Shown: one piece after another, positions 1 through 5,527 of the stretch
Layout of the letters: the number at the start of each line of letters is the position of its first letter
How positions within the stretch are numbered: the stretch's first letter is position 1
NCBI GenBank assembly: GCA_015490395.1
Contig: WFXX01000303.1
Coordinates: 1-6,754, forward strand
From: Gammaproteobacteria bacterium
GTDB taxonomy: Bacteria; Pseudomonadota; Gammaproteobacteria; DRLM01
DNA length: 6,754 bases
Reading direction: 5' to 3'
Position numbers and translations under genes: made by a program
Notes under the pieces: generated by a model
What the model was told of the DNA's origin: nothing
What the model saw: only the letters and a program-made list of their open reading frames with translations
The model's database searches: none

Positions 1-440
1 GCATCAACAAGGTCATCCTCATCGGCAACCTGGGGGCGGACCCCGAGGTGCGCTACACGGGGGAGGGGCGGGCGGTGGCCAACCTCCGGCTGGCCACCAC
101 CGACACCTGGCAGGATCGCCAGAGCGGCGAGCGGCAGGAGCACACCGAGTGGCACCGGGTGGTCCTCTTCGGCCGTCTGGCCGAGATCGCCGGTGAGTAC
201 CTGCGCAAGGGCTCGCGCATCTACGTGGAAGGGCGGATCCGCACCCGCAAGTGGCAGGGCCAGGACGGCCAGGACCGCTACACCACCGAGATCGTGGCCC
301 AGGAGATGCAGATGCTGGACGGCCGGGGCGGCCCCGCGCCAGAGGACCGGGGTGGGGAGCGACCCCGGGCCGAGCCCCGGGCCCGGCAGCAGGCGGCCGA
401 GCCCGAGACGGCCGACTTCGACGACGACATCCCCTTCTGA
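1..440 (+). CDS. ssb: Single-stranded DNA-binding protein, 3' part (N-terminus outside window)
   Basis: SSB coats single-stranded DNA during replication, recombination and repair, and recruits partner proteins through its C-terminal tip. The frame is open from base 3 and shows 145 residues before the TGA at 438-440. It begins INKVILIGNLG, so by comparison with E. coli SSB only about 4-5 residues are missing and the true start lies just before the window. The GTG at 48 is internal to the OB fold and is not the start. The OB-fold hallmarks are present: GNLGADPEVRYT, TEWHRVVLFG, YLRKGSRIYVEG and RKWQ...DRYTTEIV, including Trp positions that stack on ssDNA in E. coli SSB. The linker after about visible residue 105 is short (about 30 residues), rich in Pro, Arg and Glu rather than Gln/Gly. 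The protein ends DFDDDIPF, the canonical partner-binding acidic tip. It reads toward sucC, 112 bp away. Confidence 0.97.
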   Translation, partial: INKVILIGNLGADPEVRYTGEGRAVANLRLATTDTWQDRQSGERQEHTEWHRVVLFGRLAEIAGEYLRKGSRIYVEGRIRTRKWQGQDGQDRYTTEIVAQEMQMLDGRGGPAPEDRGGERPRAEPRARQQAAEPETADFDDDIPF

Positions 441-446
441 TGGCCG

Positions 447-461
447 GGCCTCGGGGAGGCC
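447..461 (+). terminator. Hairpin just after ssb, terminator-like but without a T-run
   Basis: Seven bases after the ssb stop, GGCCTC (447-452) and GAGGCC (456-461) form a perfect 6-bp inverted repeat around a GGG loop. An alternative pairing, TGGCC (441-445) with GGCCA (458-462), competes with it. No T-run follows (AGCGGATGG), so it is not a classical intrinsic terminator. It could protect the ssb mRNA 3' end or attenuate read-through into sucC. In DNA this GC-rich, short hairpins also occur by chance. Confidence 0.25.
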
Positions 462-552
462 AGCGGATGGGCAGGGGGCAGGCCGGGCCGGCGGCGCGAG
501 GCCCGAGGCGAGGGCTCCCCTACCGTGAGCGCGCCGCGGCGGGCCTTGCCGG

Positions 553-1725
553 ATGAACCTCCACGAGCACCAGGCCAAGCGCCTCTTCGCCGAGGTGGGC
601 ATCCCCGTGCCCGAGGGGGGTGTGGCCGCCTCGGTGCAGCAAGCCCGAGCCATCGCCGCCCGCTTAGGCGGGGAGCGCTGGGTGGTCAAGGCCCAGATCC
701 ACGCCGGGGGCCGTGGCAAGGCCGGTGGCGTGCGCCAGGCCCGAGGGGTGGAGGCGCTGGAGCAGGTGGTGGGCGAGCTCCTGGGCCGGCGGCTGGTGAC
801 CCATCAGACCCCGCCCGGGGGCCTGCCCGTGGAGCAGGTGCTCATCGAGCCCCACACGGAGGTGGAGCGCGAGCTCTACCTGGGGGCGGTGGTGGAGCGC
901 TCCCGGGCCCGGGTGACCTTCATGGTCTCGGCGCTAGGCGGGGTGGACATCGAGGAGGTGGCGGCTAGGGAGCCGGGGCGTATTCTCGCCGCGGCGGTGG
1001 ACCCCGTGGTGGGGCTCATGCCGTATCAGTGGCGGCGCATCGGCTTCGCCCTGGGGCTGCCCCGGGAGCGTTTCGAGGACCTGGGTCGCGTCATGGCCGG
1101 GCTCTACCGCCTTTTCCAGGAGCGGGATGCGCTCCTGGCCGAGATCAACCCCCTGGCCCTCACGGTGGACGGCCGCTTGCTGGCCCTGGACGCCAAGATC
1201 GTCCTGGACGACAACGCCCTGTTCCGCCAGCCGGAGCTGGCTCGCCTAGCAGATCCGTCCCAGGAGGATCCCCGGGAGCGGGAGGCCCGTCGCCACGGCC
1301 TGAGCTACATCCCCTTGGATGGGGACATCGGCTGCATGGTGAACGGCGCGGGCCTGGCCATGGCCACCATGGACCTGATCCAGCTGCACGGGGGGCGTCC
1401 GGCCAACTTCCTGGACGTGGGCGGCACCGCCACCGCCGAGCGGGTGGCGGAGGCCTTCAAGCTCATCCTGGCCGAGCCGCGGGTGCGCGCGGTGTTGGTG
1501 AACATCTTCGGTGGGATCGTGCGCTGCGACCTCATCGCCGAGGGCATCGTGCAGGCGGTGCGCCAGGTGGGGATCCGGGTGCCGGTGGTGGTGCGCCTGG
1601 AGGGCACCCACGTGGAGGAGGGGCGGGCCATCCTGGCCGAGAGCGGCTTGGCCATCGAGAGCGCCGAGGGCCTGACCGACGCCGCCCGGCGGGCGGTGGC
1701 CGCCGCTCGCCGGGGGGTGGTCTGA
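553..1725 (+). CDS. sucC: Succinyl-CoA synthetase (ADP-forming) beta subunit
   Basis: This is the beta subunit of the TCA-cycle enzyme that interconverts succinyl-CoA + ADP + Pi and succinate + CoA + ATP; it acts in the cytosol with SucD. The 390 residues match the usual length (E. coli 388). The N-terminal ATP-grasp domain (about 1-240) opens MNLHEHQAKRLF and carries QIHAGGRGKAGG (48-59). Mg-nucleotide ligands correspond to N199 (EINP) and D213 (ALDAK), the same numbers as in E. coli. The C-terminal CoA-ligase domain (about 245-390) contains DGDIGCMVNGAGLAM, NFLDVGG and VNIFGGIVRCD. The ATG at 553 is the only reasonable start: an in-frame TGA lies at 526-528 and no other start codon falls between. 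No Shine-Dalgarno-like purine stretch precedes it. sucD follows after 11 nt. MtkA (malate-CoA ligase) was considered, but the sequence follows SucC closely throughout. Confidence 0.97.
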   Translation: MNLHEHQAKRLFAEVGIPVPEGGVAASVQQARAIAARLGGERWVVKAQIHAGGRGKAGGVRQARGVEALEQVVGELLGRRLVTHQTPPGGLPVEQVLIEPHTEVERELYLGAVVERSRARVTFMVSALGGVDIEEVAAREPGRILAAAVDPVVGLMPYQWRRIGFALGLPRERFEDLGRVMAGLYRLFQERDALLAEINPLALTVDGRLLALDAKIVLDDNALFRQPELARLADPSQEDPREREARRHGLSYIPLDGDIGCMVNGAGLAMATMDLIQLHGGRPANFLDVGGTATAERVAEAFKLILAEPRVRAVLVNIFGGIVRCDLIAEGIVQAVRQVGIRVPVVVRLEGTHVEEGRAILAESGLAIESAEGLTDAARRAVAAARRGVV

Positions 1726-1736
1726 GAGGGTGGCCC

Positions 1737-2609
1737 ATGGCCATCCTGGTGGATCGGCGCACCAAGGTCATCTGCCAGGGCTTCACCGGCCGGCAGGGGA
1801 CCTTCCACGCCCGGCAGGCGCTGGAGTACGGCACCCGCCTGGTGGGGGGCGTGACCCCGGGCAAGGGGGGCAGCATCCACCTGGGGCTCCCGGTCTTCGA
1901 CACCGTGCGCGAGGCGGTGGAGGCCACCGAGGCGGAGGCCAGCATGATCTACGTCCCCGCCCCCTTCGCGGCCGATGCCATCCTGGAGGCGGCCGAGGCC
2001 GGGATCCGGCTCATCGTGTGCATCACCGAGGGCATCCCGGTGATGGATATGCTGCGGGTCAAGGCCGCCCTGGCCTCCTACGGGGCCCGGCTCATCGGCC
2101 CCAACTGCCCCGGGATCATCACCCCGGGCGAGTGCAAGATCGGCATCATGCCGGGCAGTATCCATCGCAAGGGGGTCATCGGCATCGTCTCCCGTTCGGG
2201 CACCCTTACCTACGAGGCTGTGCATCAGACCACCCTCAACGGCCTGGGCCAGAGCACCTGTGTGGGGATCGGGGGGGACCCCATTCAGGGCACCTCCTTC
2301 ATCGACTGCCTGGAGCTCTTCGAGCGGGACCGGCAGACCAAGGGCATCGTTTTGGTGGGGGAGATCGGGGGCACGGCGGAGGAGGAGGCCGCCGAGTACA
2401 TCCGGGCCCACGTGCGCAAGCCGGTGGTGGCCTACGTCGCCGGGCTCACCGCCCCACCGGGCAAGCGCATGGGCCATGCGGGCGCCATCGTCAGCGGCGG
2501 CCGGGGGCGGGCGGAGGACAAGATCCGGGCCCTGGAGGCCGCTGGGGTCACGGTGGCTCGCTCTCCGGCGGAGATCGGCGACCGGATCCTGGAGTACTTC
2601 GTGGGCTGA
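1737..2609 (+). CDS. sucD: Succinyl-CoA synthetase alpha subunit
   Basis: This is the alpha subunit, which binds CoA and carries the transiently phosphorylated histidine. It is 290 residues (E. coli 289). The N-terminal CoA-binding Rossmann domain (about 1-125) shows CQGFTGRQGTFH (13-24) and GGVTPGKGG (37-45), and GPNCPG (121-126) ends it. The ligase domain holds the glutamate of VGEIGG (E209) and the active-site histidine of GHAGAI (H247), one number above the E. coli E208/H246 pair. The ATG at 1737 gives the standard beginning MAILVDRRTKVICQG; AGAGGG at 1725-1730 is a suitable ribosome binding site 6 nt upstream. The frame is open much further upstream, but that part is a shadow of sucC. 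The 11-nt gap to sucC indicates one transcript. No odhA/odhB (2-oxoglutarate dehydrogenase) lies beside it, unlike in E. coli. Confidence 0.97.
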   Translation: MAILVDRRTKVICQGFTGRQGTFHARQALEYGTRLVGGVTPGKGGSIHLGLPVFDTVREAVEATEAEASMIYVPAPFAADAILEAAEAGIRLIVCITEGIPVMDMLRVKAALASYGARLIGPNCPGIITPGECKIGIMPGSIHRKGVIGIVSRSGTLTYEAVHQTTLNGLGQSTCVGIGGDPIQGTSFIDCLELFERDRQTKGIVLVGEIGGTAEEEAAEYIRAHVRKPVVAYVAGLTAPPGKRMGHAGAIVSGGRGRAEDKIRALEAAGVTVARSPAEIGDRILEYFVG

Positions 2610-2613
2610 CGGG

Positions 2614-2633
2614 CGGGCCCGGCGCCGGGCCCG
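2614..2633. repeat. Perfect 20-bp palindrome between sucD and glnB
   Basis: CGGGCCCGGCGCCGGGCCCG reads identically on both strands and begins 4 nt after the sucD stop codon. As RNA it folds into an 8-bp GC stem with a GCGC loop, ending 4 nt before the glnB Shine-Dalgarno sequence. No T-run follows, so read-through into glnB is expected. It may be an mRNA stability hairpin, an attenuating structure that separates glnB expression from sucCD, or a protein-binding site; sequence alone does not decide. Confidence 0.5.
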
Positions 2634-2637
2634 GATC

Positions 2638-2645
2638 GGGAGGAG
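2638..2645 (+). promoter_or_regulatory. Strong Shine-Dalgarno sequence of glnB
   Basis: GGGAGGAG lies 6 nt before the ATG at 2652 and is the best ribosome binding site on the forward strand of the window. It fixes the glnB start and suggests efficient translation independent of sucD. Confidence 0.85.
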
Positions 2646-2651
2646 CTGGCG

Positions 2652-2990
2652 ATGAAGAAGATCGAGGCGGTGATCAAGCCCTTCAAGCTGGACGACGTGC
2701 GCGAGGCCCTCTCGGAGATCGGCATCGCGGGCATGACGGTCACCGAGGTCAAGGGTTTCGGCCGGCAGAAGGGCCACACCGAGCTCTACCGGGGTGCGGA
2801 GTACGTGGTGGACTTTCTGCCCAAGGTCAAGATCGAGGTGGTGGTGCGCGAGGAGCTGGCCGAGCGGGCCGTGGAGGTCATTGCCGAGACCGCCCGCACC
2901 GGGAAGATCGGCGACGGCAAGATCTTCGTCACCCCTGTGGAGCGGGTGATTCGCATCCGCACTGGCGAGGAGGGGCCCGAGGCGGTTTGA
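2652..2990 (+). CDS. glnB: Nitrogen regulatory protein PII
   Basis: PII is a small trimeric signal protein that binds ATP/ADP and 2-oxoglutarate and reports nitrogen and carbon status to targets such as the GlnE adenylyltransferase and NtrB. The protein is 112 residues, the same as E. coli GlnB. The first 56 residues are nearly identical to it: MKKIEAVIKPFKLDDVREAL, then GFGRQKGHTELYRGAEY. Tyr51 in the T-loop is the residue uridylylated by GlnD in Proteobacteria. The T-loop continues VVDFLPKVKIE; Asp54 rather than Asn favours GlnB over GlnK, and no amtB gene is adjacent, which also argues against GlnK. RTGKIGDGKIF (86-96) is the nucleotide-binding B-loop signature, and RVIRIRTGEEG closes the chain. 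It lies 42 nt behind sucD and may be read through from it, although a promoter inside sucD is possible. Its stop lies 6 bp from that of the opposing nitroreductase. Confidence 0.97.
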   Translation: MKKIEAVIKPFKLDDVREALSEIGIAGMTVTEVKGFGRQKGHTELYRGAEYVVDFLPKVKIEVVVREELAERAVEVIAETARTGKIGDGKIFVTPVERVIRIRTGEEGPEAV

Positions 2991-2993
2991 GGA

Positions 2994-3003
2994 GGGCTAG
3001 CCC
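2994..3003. repeat. 10-bp palindrome at the glnB/nitroreductase convergence point
   Basis: GGGCTAGCCC starts 4 nt after the glnB stop and contains the TAG stop of the opposing nitroreductase gene. It could add a small fold to both mRNA ends. It is short enough to be chance and lacks T-runs, so it is weak as a bidirectional terminator. Confidence 0.25.
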
Positions 3004-3566
3004 CCGGCGTCTCCCAGCGGCCCCGACCCGCCGCCGGAGGGCGGCTCCTCGTAGCGTACCATCTCCTCCAGGCGCCGCCGGGGGGTGGGCGCTGGCAGCT
3101 CGGCCGGATAGCCCACGCTGAGCAGGGCCACCGGCACCAAGTGGGCGGGCAGGCCTAGGATGCGGCGCACGGCGGTCTCGTCGAAGGCCCCTACCCAGGT
3201 GGAGCCCATCCCCGCGGCCACCACGGCCAGCTGGGCGTAGGCGGCGGCGATGGTAGCGTCCTGCAAGGCGTAGAGCCGCCGGCCCCGCTCGCCATAGTGG
3301 GCGGCGGAGCGCTCCGGGTCGGCGCTGAAGACCAGCAGCACCGGGGCCTCGGCCACGAAGGCCTGCCCGTGGGCGGCCCGGGCCAGGGCCTCGCGGGTGG
3401 CCCGCCGGGTGGCCACGGTGATGTGGTAGGCCTGCAGGTCCCCGGCCGAGGGGGCGGCGCAGGCCATCTCCAGGACGGCGTGGAGCTTCTCCGGCTCCAC
3501 GGGCATGTCACGCTGGTAGTGGCGCACCGAGTGGCGGTGGCGCACCGTCTCGAAGAAGCTCCACAC
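2997..3566 (-). CDS. Nitroreductase-family flavoprotein (FMN-dependent oxidoreductase)
   Basis: A predicted cytosolic NAD(P)H:FMN oxidoreductase of the nitroreductase superfamily; the substrate cannot be told from sequence. The 189 residues match small family members. Visible signatures: RHRHSVRHY (9-17), whose Arg residues contact FMN phosphate in the family; APSAGDLQAYHI (38-49); a central DATIAAAYAQLAVVAAGMGSTWVGAFDE (in pieces from 103 to 130); and VPVALLSVGYPAE (144-156). Position 43 is Asp where many members have Asn (PSAxN). The C-terminus is a Gly/Pro-rich tail (EEPPSGGGSG). The start is GTG at 3566, chosen because AGGAGG sits 8 nt upstream and the family N-terminus begins there. The open frame continues to 4523, but that upstream part lies out of frame over bamD and is an artefact. 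It follows bamD by 20 nt, so it should be co-transcribed. Confidence 0.88.
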   Translation of the reverse strand: MWSFFETVRHRHSVRHYQRDMPVEPEKLHAVLEMACAAPSAGDLQAYHITVATRRATREALARAAHGQAFVAEAPVLLVFSADPERSAAHYGERGRRLYALQDATIAAAYAQLAVVAAGMGSTWVGAFDETAVRRILGLPAHLVPVALLSVGYPAELPAPTPRRRLEEMVRYEEPPSGGGSGPLGDAGG

Positions 3567-3574
3567 GGCCGGAT

Positions 3575-3580
3575 CCTCCT
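3575..3580 (-). promoter_or_regulatory. Shine-Dalgarno sequence deciding the nitroreductase start
   Basis: On the minus strand AGGAGG lies 8 nt before GTG 3566, between the bamD stop and the nitroreductase. It supports the GTG over any start within the long upstream open frame. Confidence 0.8.
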
Positions 3581-3586
3581 GCTGCC

Positions 3587-4348
3587 TCAGCCCGCCCCGC
3601 CGCTCTCCCAGCGGGGCCGGTTGTGCTCCCGCACCCGCCGCACCGCCTCGGCCAGGTCCTCCAAGCCCAGGCGCCGGTAGGCCTCCTCCAGCACCGCCAG
3701 GGCCTCGGGGACGCTGGGGGTGCGGTCGAAGCGCCGCAGCAGCCCCGCGGCCCGGTTGGCCGCCGCCACGTAGGCCCGCCGCCGCAGATAGAGCCGGGCC
3801 ACGTGCAGCTCGTGCCGGGCCAGGGCGTTGCGCAGCCGGACCATGCGCCGCAGGGCGTCGGGAGCGTAGCGGCTGCGGGGGAAGCGCCGCAGCAGCTCGG
3901 CGTAGTGTCGGAAGGCCTCCCGCGCGGCCTCGGCGTCCCGGTCCGCCGGGTCCAGCCCGAAGGCCCGCTCCAGGGCCCCGGCGTGCGGCTCCCGGGCCAG
4001 GCCCTTGAGATAGTAGGCATAGTCCACGTGCCGGTCCCGGGGGTAGAGCTTGATGTAGCGCTCCGCGGCGGCCACCGCCGACTCCGGTTCCCCTAGCCGG
4101 TAGTGCACGTAGGCGATCTCCAGGCGGGCATGGCGTGCGTAGGGGCCGAAGGGGTAGCGCGCGAGCAGCTCCTCGTAGAGCTCCAGGGCCCGGACGTAGT
4201 CCTGGCCACGACGGGCTTGGAGGGCCTCGCGATAGAGCTGCCTGGCCTCGGGCTCGCCCGGGGCGGGGGGCGTGGTGGTGGCGCAGCCGGCTAGCAGCAG
4301 GGCGGCCAGGAGGAAGAAGGCGATGGCGTGGGGCAGGGTGCGGGCCAA
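3587..4348 (-). CDS. bamD: Outer membrane protein assembly factor BamD (lipoprotein)
   Basis: BamD is the essential lipoprotein partner of BamA in the machine that folds beta-barrel proteins into the outer membrane; it sits on the periplasmic face of that membrane. The 253 residues are close to E. coli (245). A lipoprotein signal peptide is clear: R3, a hydrophobic stretch (about 8-20) and lipobox LAGC with the lipidated Cys22. TPR-like helices fill about 32-245. BamD hallmarks are ARYPFGPYARHARLEIAY (63-80), the RYIKLYPRDRHVDYAYYLKG segment, and FPRSRYAPDALRRM in a later repeat. The start is TTG at 4348: there is no ATG or GTG in frame before an upstream TAG, and the TTG gives a proper signal peptide. 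A weak AGGA lies 9 nt upstream. The gene is divergent from rluD, as in many gammaproteobacteria, and is followed by the nitroreductase after 20 nt. Confidence 0.95.
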   Translation of the reverse strand: MARTLPHAIAFFLLAALLLAGCATTTPPAPGEPEARQLYREALQARRGQDYVRALELYEELLARYPFGPYARHARLEIAYVHYRLGEPESAVAAAERYIKLYPRDRHVDYAYYLKGLAREPHAGALERAFGLDPADRDAEAAREAFRHYAELLRRFPRSRYAPDALRRMVRLRNALARHELHVARLYLRRRAYVAAANRAAGLLRRFDRTPSVPEALAVLEEAYRRLGLEDLAEAVRRVREHNRPRWESGGAG

Positions 4349-4365
4349 GGGGGCGTGTCCTGGTA

Positions 4366-4390
4366 GGCTCTCGGGGGATGGGCTCTCGGG
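4366..4390. repeat. Two direct copies of a 10-bp motif in the bamD leader
   Basis: GGCTCTCGGG occurs at 4366-4375 and again at 4381-4390, start to start 15 bp. The second copy also forms the left arm of a short hairpin (CGGGAG 4387-4392, loop TCG, CTCCCG 4396-4401). Both copies lie 17-42 bp upstream of the bamD start, so they could be tandem operator half-sites or leader structure. No regulator is suggested by the sequence. Confidence 0.4.
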
Positions 4391-4404
4391 AGTCGCTCCC
4401 GGGG

Positions 4405-4433
4405 ATCGCTATCAGAGGGTGGGGCCCCATCAA
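4405..4433 (-). promoter_or_regulatory. Possible promoter of the bamD operon
   Basis: On the minus strand TTGATG (4433-4428) resembles a -35 box. Seventeen nt further on is AGCGAT (4410-4405), a poor -10 match (2 of 6). It is placed sensibly, about 60-85 bp before bamD, but the -10 is weak, so this is only a candidate. Confidence 0.2.
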
Positions 4434-4456
4434 GCGGGGCACTCCGGCAAGCGGAT

Positions 4457-4462
4457 TATACT
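4457..4462 (+). promoter_or_regulatory. Candidate -10 box for rluD-pgeF
   Basis: TATACT matches the sigma-70 -10 consensus at 5 of 6 positions and is part of the most AT-rich patch of the divergent region (GGATTATACTGG). No convincing -35 box lies 16-18 bp upstream, and no TGn extension is present. Transcription would begin near 4469, leaving a leader of about 40 nt before the GTG at 4508. Confidence 0.4.
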
Positions 4463-4507
4463 GGCCGCATCGCCTCGCTCCCAGCGCAAGGGTAAGGGTC
4501 CCCCGGC

Positions 4508-5527
4508 GTGAGCCCGGCAGCATCGTCTCCAGCGTCCCCCGCGGCCGATGAGCCGGCCAGGCGTCGGCATCGGTTGCGCATCCCGGCGGAGCTGGCCGGC
4601 CGGCGTCTGGATCAAGCCTTGGCCGCCCTTCTCCCGGCTTATTCGCGCACCCGTATCCAACAGTGGATCCGGGAGGGACGGGTGCGCCTGGAGGGGGCTG
4701 GGGCCTGTCCCCGGGCCCGGGATCCGGTGGCCGAGGGGCAGGCGGTGGAGCTGGAAGCGGTGCTGGAGGCCGAAGTGCCCTGGCGGGGCGAGGCCCTGGC
4801 CCTGGACCTGGCCTACGAGGACGCCGACCTGCTGGTGGTGCGCAAGCCCGCCGGCCTGGTGGTCCATCCCGCCCCCGGTCACTGGGGGGGCACCCTGGTC
4901 AACGCCCTCCTGCATCACGCTCCCGAGCTGGAGCGGCTGCCACGAGCCGGGGTGGTCCACCGCCTGGACAAGGACACCAGCGGCCTGCTGGTGGTGGCCC
5001 GCACCCCCCTGGCCCACCGTGCCCTGGTGGCGCAGCTCCAGCGTCGGGAGATGGAGCGCCGCTATGAGGCCCTGGCCTCGGGGGTGGTGGTGGCGGGAGG
5101 CACGGTCTCGGCGCCCATCGGCCGCCATCCGGTGCGGCGCCAGCGCATGGCCGTGATCCCTGGTGGGCGGGAGGCGGTCACCCATTATCGGGTGCTGGAG
5201 CGCTACCGCGCTCACACCCGGCTGGAGCTGCGCCTGGAGACCGGTCGCACCCATCAGATCCGGGTGCACCTGGCCCACTTGGGCCACCCCCTGGTGGGCG
5301 ACCCCGTCTACGGGGGCCGCCCCCGCCCCCCTCGCGGAGCTGGGGAGGCCCTGCTGGAAGCCCTCCGGGGTTTCCGGCGCCAGGCCCTGCATGCCCGGCT
5401 GCTGGGCCTGCGCCATCCCCGCACCGGTCAGCGGCTGCGCTGGGAGTGGGAGCCGCCGGAGGACTTCCAGGCTCTGGTGGAGGCCCTGCGCCGGGACCTC
5501 CGGGAAGCGGGGGGTGATGGCCCCTGA
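4508..5527 (+). CDS. rluD: 23S rRNA pseudouridine synthase RluD
   Basis: RluD converts U1911, U1915 and U1917 (E. coli numbering) of helix 69 of 23S rRNA to pseudouridine, late in large-subunit assembly. The 339 residues compare with 326 in E. coli. The N-terminal S4-like RNA-binding domain (about 22-85) includes AGRRLDQALAALLPAYSRTRI. The catalytic domain (about 98-320) contains VVRKPAGLVVHPAPG, HRLDKDTSGLLVVA with catalytic Asp154, then RLETGRTHQIRVHLAHLGHP and VGDPVYGGRPRPP. The last of these is typical of RluD rather than RluA or RluC. The start is GTG at 4508, with AAGGG (4494-4498) 9 nt upstream. The first 20 or so residues are a Pro/Ala/Ser-rich extension not seen in E. coli, so a slightly later start is conceivable, but no better start codon is in frame. 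It overlaps pgeF. Confidence 0.96.
   Translation: MSPAASSPASPAADEPARRRHRLRIPAELAGRRLDQALAALLPAYSRTRIQQWIREGRVRLEGAGACPRARDPVAEGQAVELEAVLEAEVPWRGEALALDLAYEDADLLVVRKPAGLVVHPAPGHWGGTLVNALLHHAPELERLPRAGVVHRLDKDTSGLLVVARTPLAHRALVAQLQRREMERRYEALASGVVVAGGTVSAPIGRHPVRRQRMAVIPGGREAVTHYRVLERYRAHTRLELRLETGRTHQIRVHLAHLGHPLVGDPVYGGRPRPPRGAGEALLEALRGFRRQALHARLLGLRHPRTGQRLRWEWEPPEDFQALVEALRRDLREAGGDGP

Noticed and set aside
59..76. G-quadruplex in ssb (GGGGG-A-GGGG-C-GGG)
   Set aside because: Only three runs of three or more G are close together; the fourth run needed is missing.
2553..2575. Possible sigma-54 promoter before glnB (TGGCTCG...GGC)
   Set aside because: The GG and GC elements have the wrong spacing (11 instead of 10 nt) and the -12 part does not match TTGC.
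553..2609. Malate-CoA ligase (mtkAB) instead of sucCD
   Set aside because: Both proteins follow E. coli SucC/SucD in length and motif wording throughout, and no serine-cycle genes are near.
1305..2777. 490-residue open frame on the minus strand over sucC, sucD and glnB
   Set aside because: It is antisense to three firmly identified genes, and its low-complexity His/Pro/Arg-rich product is typical of a GC-rich shadow.
3567..4523. Upstream extension of the nitroreductase frame giving one 508-residue protein
   Set aside because: The extension is Pro/Arg/Gly-rich, lies out of frame across all of bamD, and has no family signature. GTG 3566 with AGGAGG gives the correct family N-terminus.
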